Positions 1-7,339 of a stretch of 64,000 bases of DNA are shown here, one piece after another; the first letter of the stretch is position 1; every line of letters begins with the position of its first letter. The position numbers and the translations under genes are program-made. The DNA comes from Brevibacillus parabrevis (GTDB taxonomy: Bacteria; Bacillota; Bacilli; Brevibacillales; Brevibacillaceae): positions 1 to 64,000 of the forward strand of contig NZ_RHHV01000011.1 of assembly GCF_003710905.1 (NCBI RefSeq). The letters run 5' to 3'. The notes beneath the pieces are model-generated. The model saw nothing but the letters and a program-made list of their open reading frames with translations, did no database searches and had not been told where the DNA came from.

Positions 1-30
1 ACGCAATCTCTTCACTTTGTGGGGGAGTAC

Positions 31-106
31 GGAGGCTTAGCTCAGCTGGGAGAGCATCTGCCTTACAAGCAGAGGGTCGGCGGTTCGATCCCGTCAGCCT
101 CCACCA
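31..106 (+). tRNA. tRNA-Val (TAC)
   Basis: The acceptor stem GGAGGCT/AGCCTCC closes a full cloverleaf with anticodon loop CTTACAA (anticodon TAC) and T-loop GTTCGATC. The 3' CCA is encoded. It is the first of twelve tandem tRNA genes; such clusters in Bacillales usually follow an rRNA operon, which would lie upstream of the window. Confidence 0.97.
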
Positions 107-181
107 TTTATAAATCAGCAGGACGGTCAGTTGAAACCCTCGCATTTTGTGGTGACACTGACACTTGGTTGTCCTAATCGT

Positions 182-258
<77 letters not shown>

Positions 259-320
259 AATTTTCTCTTTGCCCAAGCGATCAACATTCGCACGCCTTAC
301 TGGGTTTGGACTAACAACAT

Positions 321-397
321 GGAGCTGTGGTGAAGTTGGAGTTCACGCCGGTCTGTCACACCGGAGGTCGCGGGTTCGAGTCCCGTCAGCTCCGCCA
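321..397 (+). tRNA. tRNA-Asp (GTC)
   Basis: The acceptor stem GGAGCTG/CAGCTCC closes a cloverleaf with anticodon loop CTGTCAC (GTC). Discriminator G and an encoded CCA follow. Confidence 0.97.
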
Positions 398-456
398 TCT
401 TTACAAGGTGGCCGTTTTCATGAAATGACAATATATTTTAATCAAACTAAAAAACA

Positions 457-486
457 TTGATCATTTTATGAAAGATATGCTATAAT
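457..486 (+). promoter_or_regulatory. Internal sigma-A-type promoter in the tRNA cluster
   Basis: TTGATC (457-462) and TATAAT (481-486) are separated by 18 nt in an A+T-rich spacer, just ahead of the tRNA-Thr gene that begins at 497. The -10 is a perfect consensus. The downstream tRNA genes can therefore probably be transcribed independently of the first three. Confidence 0.7.
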
Positions 487-496
487 CAAATAGTAT

Positions 497-572
497 GCCG
501 GTATAGCTCAATTGGTAGAGCACCTGACTTGTAATCAGGGGGTTGTGGGTTCAAGTCCTATTGCCGGCACCA
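497..572 (+). tRNA. tRNA-Thr (TGT)
   Basis: The acceptor stem GCCGGTA/TGCCGGC closes a cloverleaf with anticodon loop CTTGTAA (TGT). CCA is encoded. It starts about 10 nt after a strong promoter. Confidence 0.97.
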
Positions 573-578
573 TTTACT

Positions 579-663
579 GGGGAGATAGCGAAGTGGCTAA
601 ACGCGGCAGACTGTAAATCTGTTCCCTCCGGGTTCGGCGGTTCGAATCCGTCTCTCCCCACCA
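579..663 (+). tRNA. tRNA-Tyr (GTA)
   Basis: The acceptor stem GGGGAGA/TCTCCCC and anticodon loop CTGTAAA (GTA) are clear. The long variable arm (TTCCCTCCGGGTTC) is expected of a bacterial class II tRNA-Tyr. CCA is encoded. Confidence 0.97.
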
Positions 664-669
664 GTATTT

Positions 670-745
670 GAGCCATTAGCTCAGTTGGTAGAGCATCTGA
701 CTTTTAATCAGAGGGTCGAAGGTTCGAGTCCTTCATGGCTCACCA
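670..745 (+). tRNA. tRNA-Lys (TTT)
   Basis: The acceptor stem GAGCCAT/ATGGCTC closes a cloverleaf with anticodon loop CTTTTAA (TTT). CCA is encoded. Confidence 0.97.
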
Positions 746-764
746 GTTTTTACAAAATGGATAG

Positions 765-851
765 GCGGTCGTGGCGGAATTGGCAGACGCGCTAGATTCA
801 GGTTCTAGTGGTGGCAACACCGTGGAGGTTCAAGTCCTCTCGACCGCACCA
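765..851 (+). tRNA. tRNA-Leu (CAG)
   Basis: Class II tRNA with acceptor stem GCGGTCG/CGACCGC, anticodon loop TTCAGGT (CAG) and a long variable arm. CCA is encoded. Confidence 0.96.
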
Positions 852-869
852 TATTTTCTTATCAAGCAT

Positions 870-945
870 GCGGACGTAGCTCAATTGGTAGAGCGTCGCC
901 TTGCCAAGGCGAAGGTCGCGGGTTCGAGACCCGTCGTCCGCTCCA
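870..945 (+). tRNA. tRNA-Gly (GCC)
   Basis: The acceptor stem GCGGACG/CGTCCGC closes a cloverleaf with anticodon loop TTGCCAA (GCC). The 3' end is followed 123 nt later by a second, detached copy of its T-arm and acceptor strand (see 1069-1090). Confidence 0.97.
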
Positions 946-1068
946 TAGATGTTCTCGGGTCTCTCACCCGTTCCGGGTTTACCCTTGAAGAGCATCAATG
1001 AAGAGTGTCACGGGCACTTCAGATCTGGCTTGTCGGGCAGGAAATCGACGAAGCAGCGCCAGTAGAAG

Positions 1069-1090
1069 CGAGACCCGTCGTCCGCTTCAT
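1069..1090 (+). repeat. Detached copy of the tRNA-Gly 3' end
   Basis: Positions 1069-1090 repeat 925-946 (the T-loop, T-stem 3' strand, acceptor 3' strand and CCA of tRNA-Gly) with one mismatch in 22 nt. The copy has no 5' half, so it is not a functional tRNA. A direct repeat of a tRNA 3' end is what site-specific integration into a tRNA gene, or unequal recombination between tRNA clusters, leaves behind. The 122 nt between the copies hold no gene. Confidence 0.85.
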
Positions 1091-1095
1091 ATCAT

Positions 1096-1169
1096 GTGCC
1101 CTTAGCTCAGCTGGATAGAGCGTTTGACTACGAATCAAAAGGTCGGGAGTTCGAATCTCTCAGGGCACG
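1096..1169 (+). tRNA. tRNA-Arg (ACG)
   Basis: The acceptor stem GTGCCCT/AGGGCAC closes a cloverleaf with anticodon loop CTACGAA (ACG). Unlike the other tRNA genes here the 3' CCA is not encoded: the discriminator G is followed by CCT. Confidence 0.96.
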
Positions 1170-1205
1170 CCTCTTTACCTTAAAAGGGAAGAGAAATAGC
1201 AAAGT

Positions 1206-1282
1206 CGGGAAGTAGCTCAGCTTGGTAGAGTACTTGGCTTGGGACCAAGGGGTCGCAGGTTCGAATCCTGTCTTCCCGACCA
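1206..1282 (+). tRNA. tRNA-Pro (TGG)
   Basis: The acceptor stem CGGGAAG/CTTCCCG closes a cloverleaf with anticodon loop CTTGGGA (TGG). CCA is encoded. Confidence 0.97.
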
Positions 1283-1310
1283 TGATTTGCCTAACGATTC
1301 GTGAAAAGCT

Positions 1311-1398
1311 GCCGGGGTGGCGGAATGGGCAGACGCAACAGACTTAAAATCTGTCGGGAGTTTCTCCCGTACCGGTTCAAGTCCGGTCCTCGGCACCA
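1311..1398 (+). tRNA. tRNA-Leu (TAA)
   Basis: Class II tRNA with anticodon loop CTTAAAA (TAA) and a long variable arm (CGGGAGTTTCTCCCG). CCA is encoded. The first acceptor base pair and flanking bases GCCGGGG/CCTCGGC fit with a G-T pair. Confidence 0.95.
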
Positions 1399-1410
1399 AG
1401 TTCGTTCGAT

Positions 1411-1484
1411 GCGGGTGTAGTTCAATGGTAGAACTCCAGCCTTCCAAGCTGGTCGCGTGGGTTCGATTCCCATCACCCGCTCCA
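1411..1484 (+). tRNA. tRNA-Gly (TCC)
   Basis: The acceptor stem GCGGGTG/CACCCGC closes a cloverleaf with anticodon loop CTTCCAA (TCC). CCA is encoded. It is the last tRNA of the cluster and is followed within 10 nt by a terminator. Confidence 0.97.
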
Positions 1485-1490
1485 TATGTA

Positions 1491-1523
1491 AAAGCAGAGA
1501 GCCGTTTAGCTTTCTGCTTTTTT
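1491..1523 (+). terminator. Terminator of the tRNA cluster
   Basis: AAAGCAGA pairs with TCTGCTTT and is followed by a T run. It lies 7 nt after the last tRNA. Confidence 0.8.
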
Positions 1524-1842
1524 CGTTATTCTCCCATCGTCTCTATCCGCAAGCAAACGATCCAACAGAAAAAGACCTCGTGTGGCTGCGTCAGTCCAGC
1601 GTGCCAGAGGTCTTTTATTCGCGTAAGTATAAAAAACAAAAAGAAACAGAATCAGTCCGGGTTTCTTTCATCCGACGAGAGACGAATGAACGAAGCAGCA
1701 GGTTTAGTGCTTATGAACGTAAAAGCTTCAGAAAAACGATGTCGAAAGCTGTCTGACGGTTTCAGTGGTAGAAACATATGTTTTCGTGTACAGTAAGGCT
1801 AAGGTCGCTTACCGAACGTATAGGTAACGGATCTCTTGCATT
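1524..1842. other. Intergenic region without a recognisable gene
   Basis: Apart from the hairpin at 1571-1616 I see no supported reading frame or RNA family here. The frames that run through it have no ribosome binding site and continue out of the tRNA genes. The region is bounded by terminator hairpins on both sides. Confidence 0.5.
1571..1616. terminator. Terminator-like hairpin
   Basis: AAAGACCTC (1571-1579) pairs with GAGGTCTTT (1607-1615), with A and T runs on both sides, so it could act on either strand. No gene that it clearly serves is visible on the plus strand. Confidence 0.5.
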
Positions 1843-1869
1843 GCCTCCTGATGACCAGGAGGCTTTTTT
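1843..1869 (+). terminator. Strong hairpin terminator
   Basis: GCCTCCTG pairs perfectly (apart from the loop ATGAC) with CAGGAGGC and is followed by six T residues. No plus-strand gene ends just upstream, so it implies either read-through from the tRNA cluster or an unannotated transcript. Confidence 0.75.
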
Positions 1870-1919
1870 GTGTTCACAGAAGCGCGATTGACTTGACTAT
1901 TATACTAACCCACCAGGAT

Positions 1920-3089
1920 TCAGTTGGTCGCTTCCACAGGCTCTACAGCTTCTTCTACTGTTACGATCGGAAGCGATACGACGAAACGGGTGCGCTTCTC
2001 GTTGGAGTCGCAATGGATGGTGCCGTTGTGCTTCTCAATAATATTTTTACAGATGGACAAGCCAATGCCCGTCCCGTTTTGTTTGGTTGTAAAGAACGGT
2101 TGGAACAGAACCTCCACAATGTCGGGAGGAATCATTTCACCGTTGTTTTCCACACTTAAATAAAGCCAGCCATCCGAAGCAGTAGCGATAATGTGGACGT
2201 ACTTGTCCGTTCGGTTTTGCACGGCGTCAATCGCATTGTTCAGCAAGTTGACGACAACCTGTTTCAAGCCTTCCTCATAACAAGCCAGAGAGCAGGGGTG
2301 GATTTGTTTTTCGAATCGTATGTTTTCTCCCAAAAGTCTCGGAGTAATCAGCGTTTCTACTTCAGCGAGCAGTTGCTCAACTTGGACAGTTTTGAAAATT
2401 TCATCGAGAATCGGTTTTTTGGAAAAGCTGAGAAAGCCGGTAATTTGCCGATGCAAGTTTTCAAATTCATGCATGACAACCTGAATGTACGTTTGCAATT
2501 GTGCCTGCTCCTGCGTCGACTCACTGATCAGTTTGAGAAAGCCTTCAATGGCACAGAGCGGATTGCGCAGCTCGTGAGCCATGTTGGCCGCGATTTTCCC
2601 CAGCATGGTCAGCTTGTCGTTGTGCAGGTAAGAAATCGTTTCTTCCTTTTGAACGAGCTCTTTGTTGATCATTTGCTCAAAATGATAGACAGCCCAAAAG
2701 ACACTCTCGTCCATCGCTTTGCCCAGTTGCTTTTCCAGATAGTGCATGTCCTGAGGAGAGAGGGACCAATGTTGCAGTTCAGGCTGAAGCACACGCCAGA
2801 ATACGTTTCGATACAACTGATACGTGCGCAAAATGGAGGAGAAGGGGAACTCCTGCGAACGCAGCCACTCTCCCATATCCAGTGCCCAGTTCTGCATGTC
2901 CTGGTCTACGTCTTCCACCAGATAACGGGCTAAGAGAACCGTTCGTTTCTCCGCAAAATCACGAGGAATTGTTACAGGGATTTCCATACTGCGAACAATT
3001 TCCTGCATCCATATCGTAGTAATTCTTGGAGCCAAGTCTAAAATTTTCCGTGAAACGTGCAATAAGTTAAGCGTCACAGTCTCCACCAT
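1920..3089 (-). CDS. Cytosolic sensor histidine kinase
   Basis: The 389-residue protein has a predicted helical N-terminal sensor region of about 150 residues without membrane segments. A HisKA domain follows with phospho-acceptor His172 in HELRNPL. The HATPase_c domain has an N box (NLLNNAIDAV, about 281-290), a G1 motif (ENNGE) and a G2 motif (GTGIGLS, about 339). ATG at 3089 is preferred because GGGGTGG lies 8 nt upstream; the frame stays open to 3287 but that would run into the divergent promoter region. The H-box style is that of the orphan Kin-type kinases that feed Spo0A in Bacillales. No response regulator gene is adjacent, so a sporulation role is possible but unproven. Confidence 0.85.
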   Translation of the reverse strand: MVETVTLNLLHVSRKILDLAPRITTIWMQEIVRSMEIPVTIPRDFAEKRTVLLARYLVEDVDQDMQNWALDMGEWLRSQEFPFSSILRTYQLYRNVFWRVLQPELQHWSLSPQDMHYLEKQLGKAMDESVFWAVYHFEQMINKELVQKEETISYLHNDKLTMLGKIAANMAHELRNPLCAIEGFLKLISESTQEQAQLQTYIQVVMHEFENLHRQITGFLSFSKKPILDEIFKTVQVEQLLAEVETLITPRLLGENIRFEKQIHPCSLACYEEGLKQVVVNLLNNAIDAVQNRTDKYVHIIATASDGWLYLSVENNGEMIPPDIVEVLFQPFFTTKQNGTGIGLSICKNIIEKHNGTIHCDSNEKRTRFVVSLPIVTVEEAVEPVEATN

Positions 3090-3304
3090 CTCATTATCCA
3101 CCCCACTAGAATCGTAAGGGAAAAAGGTAAGATTAGACAAGGTATAAATATCCCGATTTCGCGATAAAATGTTTTTTTGTGGAATTTTTTTGTTGACAAA
3201 ATCCGCTGAAAACCGCCTTTTTTCGGAAAAATATTCAATCATAGGTCCGATTCTAGTCGCATAAAGTAGAATGGACAAACATTTCATGGACCAGGGAGGC
3301 AGGG

Positions 3305-3955
3305 ATGGGAGAGCATTTTTGGCTGGGTCTGGTGCATATTTTCATGATTGATCTGGTACTGAGCAGCGACAATGCTGTCATCATAGGAATGGCCTGTCGG
3401 GGCTTGCCTTTACGGGAGCGAAGCCGTGCAATCATGTATGGAACGATTGGGGCTGTTGTATTGCGAATTGGCTTGACAGGCGTGATGACGTGGATGCTGG
3501 ACATTCCGCTTGTAAAGGCGATCGGAGGGTTGCTGCTGCTCTGGATTGCCTGCAAGCTGATGCTGAGCAGCCACGACGAGACGACAGAGGTTGCGCACAA
3601 TCAGACAATCGGCCAAGCGGTCAGAACGATTATATTAGCAGATTTTGTAATGAGTTTGGACAATGTTTTGGCGGTTGGCGGAGCCGCACATGGCGATATA
3701 TGGCTGGTTTTGCTTGGACTGGGGATGAGCATCCCGCTGCTGATGTGGGGAAGCGTCTGGGTCGCGCGGCTGATGAACCGCTTCCCAGGTTTGGTCATCA
3801 TCGGTGGCGGCGTGTTGGCGTTTACGGCTGTGGACATGTGTCTGGAAGACCCGTACGTGTGGAAATGGCTCAATCCGCTGATGTTGAATCACATGTGGCT
3901 TCCCGTGATTGCTGCCGCATTGATCATGCTGTGGGGGCGGATGAAAAGGGCCTGA
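3305..3955 (+). CDS. TerC family integral membrane protein (YjbE-like)
   Basis: The 216-residue protein has about seven hydrophobic segments and two copies of the TerC signature with acidic residues in the membrane: DLVLSSDNAVI near residue 15 and DFVMSLDNVLAV near residue 117. TerC proteins are linked to metal (Mn2+) export and to metal supply for extracytoplasmic enzymes. The length matches Bacillus YjbE. It is divergent from the histidine kinase and 7 nt upstream of the next frame, and probably starts a unit that runs through the two following genes. Confidence 0.88.
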   Translation: MGEHFWLGLVHIFMIDLVLSSDNAVIIGMACRGLPLRERSRAIMYGTIGAVVLRIGLTGVMTWMLDIPLVKAIGGLLLLWIACKLMLSSHDETTEVAHNQTIGQAVRTIILADFVMSLDNVLAVGGAAHGDIWLVLLGLGMSIPLLMWGSVWVARLMNRFPGLVIIGGGVLAFTAVDMCLEDPYVWKWLNPLMLNHMWLPVIAAALIMLWGRMKRA

Positions 3956-4025
3956 CCAGGTAATGAAAGGAAGCGGTAGTGGGGAATACTACAAAGTAAA
4001 CATCGCTGGAAAGGAACCGTTGCAT

Positions 4026-4610
4026 ATGAACACAAATCTCTTGATGCTATGGGGATACTGGGATGAAATCTACCAACGGTGCACCAGACTTACCTATATT
4101 GAAAAAGGGAACAATATTTTTCGGGTCGTTCCCTTGCGTTATCGGGGTGAGTCTTTGCGTACGTCAGACGAGCGGATCATTCATGACGGCGATCTGATTT
4201 TGAAAATACATATTCACAACTACTACTTTGCCACTCTTTGCAGGGGCGTCAAAGACGAACTGAAAGTAGCCTTGTTATTGCGCAGGCATATTTTGCAATC
4301 CTTGCCGAGGCTGGCGGCTTTTCTGGAAGCGATGGAGGAACGGGAGCAAATCAAGGGAATCGTCGGCACAACCATGCTGCACAAAGGCGTGGCTCCTTTG
4401 GGCTTTTCCATTTCCGACGTACCGATGAGCTGGTTTTTCCGCTACAAGCGCTGGTATTTGCGACTGATGCTCAGAATCGTCCACCCGAACGGGAAAAAGC
4501 GCGTGCAGACGTGGAAGCAAGATATGCCGTTGAAGCGCGTCTACATGTCCAAGGAATTGCTCTTGGAGCGTTACGGCCAGAGCAAGCCAACGACAGGGGA
4601 TGCCTTCTGA
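4026..4610 (+). CDS. YkoP-like protein of unknown function
   Basis: The 194-residue basic protein has no signal peptide or membrane segment. It resembles the YkoP family, which in Bacillus is found next to a YkoN-type glycosyltransferase, and the same pairing is seen here. I chose ATG 4026 because AAGGA lies 10 nt upstream; an ATG at 3963 in the same frame has no good ribosome binding site. The 3' end overlaps the start of the glycosyltransferase gene (TGATG), so the two are translationally coupled. The family assignment rests on recall of the sequence pattern and the neighbour. Confidence 0.6.
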   Translation: MNTNLLMLWGYWDEIYQRCTRLTYIEKGNNIFRVVPLRYRGESLRTSDERIIHDGDLILKIHIHNYYFATLCRGVKDELKVALLLRRHILQSLPRLAAFLEAMEEREQIKGIVGTTMLHKGVAPLGFSISDVPMSWFFRYKRWYLRLMLRIVHPNGKKRVQTWKQDMPLKRVYMSKELLLERYGQSKPTTGDAF

Positions 4611-5764
4611 TGGCCAAGCGCTTTTTGCTGGTCACGGAGGAATGGGCAGGCAGCGGACATCGAGTAGCGGCAGAGGCGATCCAGGAAGTATTGCAAAACA
4701 TGGACGGCGCACAATCTGTGCGGGTGATCGGAGGCTTACAGACGGCCAGCCCGGGATTGCGGGTGCTGTCCCGTTTTTTTTATCTGAACATGCTGCGGTA
4801 TGCGAAGCCGGTTTGGCACAAAATGTACGAGCAAGATGAGATGTGGGGAAGATCGTTATCCAAGCCACTGGGCTGGTGGCTCTCGACAAGGTTGCTCCAG
4901 CGTGTTTTGCGTGCGGAGCAGCCGGACGTCGTGGTGGCGACACATGCTTACTGCCTGTCGGCGCTCGCCTATGCCAAGCAAAAGGCGGACAAGCCTTTTC
5001 AACTGGTGAGCGTCCCTACTGACTTCCATGTCAACCGCTTCTGGATACACCCGCAAATTGACGCTTATATGGTAGCGCATGAGCAGATGGCGGAAAGGCT
5101 GACGCATCGCTATCGCATTTCCGCTGAAAAAGTGCATGTTTGCGGCATCCCGATTCGCCGTGCTTTCCATTATGCTGCGAGTAAGACCAAGTCGGATTGG
5201 AAAAGTCAGCTCGGCATTGCCGTCGATCGATTTACGGTGCTGATTGGCGGCGGCGAGGGCGGATACGGCCAGATGGAAGAAGTGATTCGCACATTGGCAG
5301 AGGAAGAGGAGCCGTTACAGATTGTCGTCATCACGGGCAAAAATGCAAGTTTGCAAAAGCGGCTGGAGACCGTGGTTTCGCCGTGGAGCGAGCGGCACCG
5401 TTTTGTCGTGAAAGGCTACGAGGAGCGCATGTGGCAATGGATCGGGGCGGCAGATGCGTATGTGACCAAGCCGGGAGGAATCACTTGTGCGGAGGCGCTC
5501 GCTTTGCGCACGCCGCTCATTTTGCATCAGCCGTTGCCAGGGCAGGAGCAGTACAATAGTGCGTTTCTTACAGAGCAGCAAGCGGCGATTCTCGCTCGCT
5601 CTCCGCAGGAGATTCGCGAAGTCATTCGGGGCTTGCGCGGCTCTGGGCGCGTGGGAGAGCTTGCCGCGCACATGGACAAGCTGCGGCGCCCGGAGGCAGC
5701 AGTTGAGATCGCACACGTCCTTTTTTCGCTGGAGTCTAAAATTGGAAACAAAAATCGCGAATGA
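4610..5764 (+). CDS. MGDG synthase / diacylglycerol glucosyltransferase family protein
   Basis: The 384-residue protein begins with the MGDG-synthase N-terminal motif (WAGSGHRVAAEAI, about residues 12-24) and carries a GT28-type C-terminal half with the nucleotide-sugar region GGGEGGYGQME and the acceptor-phase motif KPGGITCAEAL. Family members (UgtP, YkoN) transfer glucose from UDP-glucose to diacylglycerol or related lipids at the inner face of the membrane. ATG 4610 overlaps the stop of the YkoP-like gene. The last codons overlap a sigma-G-type promoter for the SASP gene. Confidence 0.85.
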   Translation: MAKRFLLVTEEWAGSGHRVAAEAIQEVLQNMDGAQSVRVIGGLQTASPGLRVLSRFFYLNMLRYAKPVWHKMYEQDEMWGRSLSKPLGWWLSTRLLQRVLRAEQPDVVVATHAYCLSALAYAKQKADKPFQLVSVPTDFHVNRFWIHPQIDAYMVAHEQMAERLTHRYRISAEKVHVCGIPIRRAFHYAASKTKSDWKSQLGIAVDRFTVLIGGGEGGYGQMEEVIRTLAEEEEPLQIVVITGKNASLQKRLETVVSPWSERHRFVVKGYEERMWQWIGAADAYVTKPGGITCAEALALRTPLILHQPLPGQEQYNSAFLTEQQAAILARSPQEIREVIRGLRGSGRVGELAAHMDKLRRPEAAVEIAHVLFSLESKIGNKNRE

Positions 5765-5788
5765 ACAAGGAAAACTTCACGCATATTA
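5759..5788 (+). promoter_or_regulatory. Forespore sigma-G-type promoter of the SASP gene
   Basis: GAATG (5759-5763) and CATATTA (5782-5788) are 18 nt apart, matching the sigma-G consensus GNATR-N17/18-CATNNTA. The -35 element overlaps the stop codon of the preceding gene. The position, 31 nt before the SASP start codon, fits forespore expression. Confidence 0.7.
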
Positions 5789-5818
5789 AACCTACCAACG
5801 ACGAGGAGGTGATTACAG

Positions 5819-6019
5819 ATGGCTAACAACAGATCCAGCAACAATCTGGTGGTTCCTCAAGCTAACCAAGCGCTGGACCAAATGAAGTACGAAATCGCTT
5901 CTGAATTCGGCGTTCAGCTTGGTCCGGACACCACTTCCCGTCAAAACGGTTCAGTTGGTGGCGAGATCACAAAACGTCTCGTTGCTTTCGCTGAACAACA
6001 ATTGGCTGGCCGTGGCTAA
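5819..6019 (+). CDS. Alpha/beta-type small acid-soluble spore protein
   Basis: The 66-residue protein has the two conserved SASP blocks: [11 protein letters not shown], containing the germination protease (GPR) site, and [19 protein letters not shown]. SASPs coat forespore DNA, hold it in an A-like form and protect it from UV and heat; they are degraded to amino acids on germination. GGAGGTGAT lies just upstream of the start. A hairpin terminator follows, so this is a monocistronic unit with its own sigma-G-type promoter. Confidence 0.97.
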   Translation: MANNRSSNNLVVPQANQALDQMKYEIASEFGVQLGPDTTSRQNGSVGGEITKRLVAFAEQQLAGRG

Positions 6020-6040
6020 TTGCATAAGTGGATGAGGAGA

Positions 6041-6067
6041 GGCACCTGCGGGTGTCTTTCCTTTTTT
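6041..6067 (+). terminator. Terminator after the SASP gene
   Basis: GGCACC-TGCG-GGTGTC followed by a pyrimidine and T run. Confidence 0.75.
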
Positions 6068-6176
6068 ATGAGGAAAAAGTCGATGAAATGGAAAAACGTT
6101 ACAGCCGACAAACCAAACTTAACCGCATATTTCCGCGGTACTGGCTGATTCTATATGTGTTGGGAGGTGATTGGCT

Positions 6177-6383
6177 ATGACAGTTGGAGCACAGGTAAAA
6201 CAGGCTCTTGCCAGCCTGAAAGGGGCACAGGCAGATTTGGAGTCGTTCGCTCTTAGCACGCAGAACAAGCAAGCAAAGCAATTGTACACGGATGCAGCTG
6301 CGCAGACGCAAACGATTGTGGACAACTTGCAACAGCGTGTTACCGAGTTGGAGAACGAAGAGCCACAGTACAAAGGCTTCTAG
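6177..6383 (+). CDS. DUF1657 family protein (stand-alone)
   Basis: The 68-residue helical protein belongs to DUF1657 (pattern MTVGAQVKQ...LKGAQADLE..AL.T). It starts at ATG 6177, 5 nt after GGGAGGTGAT; a TTG two codons earlier lies inside the ribosome binding site. It is the first gene of the spoVA-type operon. DUF1657 genes accompany YetF-like and SpoVA genes in the heat-resistance operon called spoVA2mob. Its sequence is closely paralleled by the C-terminal segment of the next protein. Molecular function is unknown. Confidence 0.85.
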   Translation: MTVGAQVKQALASLKGAQADLESFALSTQNKQAKQLYTDAAAQTQTIVDNLQQRVTELENEEPQYKGF

Positions 6384-6397
6384 CCATGCTGCAAAAC

Positions 6398-6430
6398 AAG
6401 AGGGAGAGACGCTCTCTCTCTTGGCTTTTC
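6398..6430 (+). terminator. Hairpin between the DUF1657 gene and the YetF-like gene
   Basis: CAAGAGGGAGAGA pairs with TCTCTCTCTTG with one bulge, then GGCTTTTCTT. The T run is weak, so it is more likely to reduce read-through or protect the upstream mRNA than to stop transcription fully. Confidence 0.5.
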
Positions 6431-6461
6431 TTCAAGGGTCAACGGTTGATGGAGGTGGAGC

Positions 6462-7322
6462 ATGCCTGACTGGTTAAATATTTTGCTGCGTTCCATAGGA
6501 GCGTTGGCGTACTTGTTCCTTCTTACCAAAATTATTGGCAAGCGGCAAATCAAGCAGCTTACGTTCATTGAATACATCGTCGGGATTACGATTGGCTCGA
6601 TTGCAGCCTTCATGGCAACGGAGATGGACGGGCCTGTTTTTCACAGTTTGATTTCCATGGGTGTGTTTGCGATTTTCCCCGTTTTGATGGAATGGGTATC
6701 GCTGAAAAGCAAGGTGATGCGCGACTTGTTCGAAGGCAAGTCAACCGTGCTGATCAAAGAAGGGAAAATCATGGAGGACAACCTGAAAAGGGAGCGGCTG
6801 ACGGCAGAAGATTTAATGGAACAGCTTCGAATCAAAAATGTGTTTCGGGTGGCAGACGTCGAATTTGCGCTCATGGAGACAAACGGGGAACTGAGTGTAC
6901 TGCTGAAGTCGGAAAACCAGCCTCTGACGGCTCAACAGTTGGAGCTGACGGTGCCGCCTGCAGAAGAAGGCCAGGTCGTCATCATGGATGGGGTGATCAT
7001 GGACGAGCCGTTGGCAACGGCGGGCTACAACCGCAGATGGGTACGCACGCAGCTGCAAAAAGCGGGTGTGGCGCTGGAAAATGTGTTTCTCGCCCAGGTA
7101 GACAAAGGAGGCGAGCTGTACCTCGATCTGTATGACGACAAGATACAGGTTCCGGCTCCGCAGGCAACGAAGCTGACTTTTGCGACTCTGAAAAAATGCC
7201 AGGCTGATCTGGAGCTGTTTGCTCTCGGGACAAAAAACGAGACAGCCAAACAGACGTATCAGCGCGACGCCGAACAATTGCAGACGATCATCGACCAGGT
7301 CAAGCCATTTTTAATACGGTAA
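6462..7322 (+). CDS. YetF-like DUF421 membrane protein with fused C-terminal DUF1657 segment
   Basis: The 286-residue protein has three N-terminal membrane segments (about residues 10-80) with the DUF421 hallmark KIIGKRQIKQLTFIEYIVG, a soluble alpha/beta YetF region (about 90-225), and a C-terminal 50-residue DUF1657 segment (KCQADLELFALGTKNETAKQ) that parallels the stand-alone protein encoded just upstream. This fusion is what I recall for the second gene of spoVA2mob operons. It is probably a spore inner-membrane protein. GGAGGTGGAG lies 3 nt before ATG 6462. Confidence 0.85.
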   Translation: MPDWLNILLRSIGALAYLFLLTKIIGKRQIKQLTFIEYIVGITIGSIAAFMATEMDGPVFHSLISMGVFAIFPVLMEWVSLKSKVMRDLFEGKSTVLIKEGKIMEDNLKRERLTAEDLMEQLRIKNVFRVADVEFALMETNGELSVLLKSENQPLTAQQLELTVPPAEEGQVVIMDGVIMDEPLATAGYNRRWVRTQLQKAGVALENVFLAQVDKGGELYLDLYDDKIQVPAPQATKLTFATLKKCQADLELFALGTKNETAKQTYQRDAEQLQTIIDQVKPFLIR

Positions 7323-7339
7323 AAAGGAGTGAGAGAAGA

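Noticed and set aside
269..1796. Open reading frames across the tRNA cluster on both strands
   Set aside because: They run through tRNA genes, have no ribosome binding sites and encode T-loop-derived repeats such as VRVPSAP.
6041..6176. Forespore promoter for the DUF1657-spoVA operon
   Set aside because: A CATATTT-like -10 at about 6126-6132 exists, but no acceptable -35 at the proper spacing.
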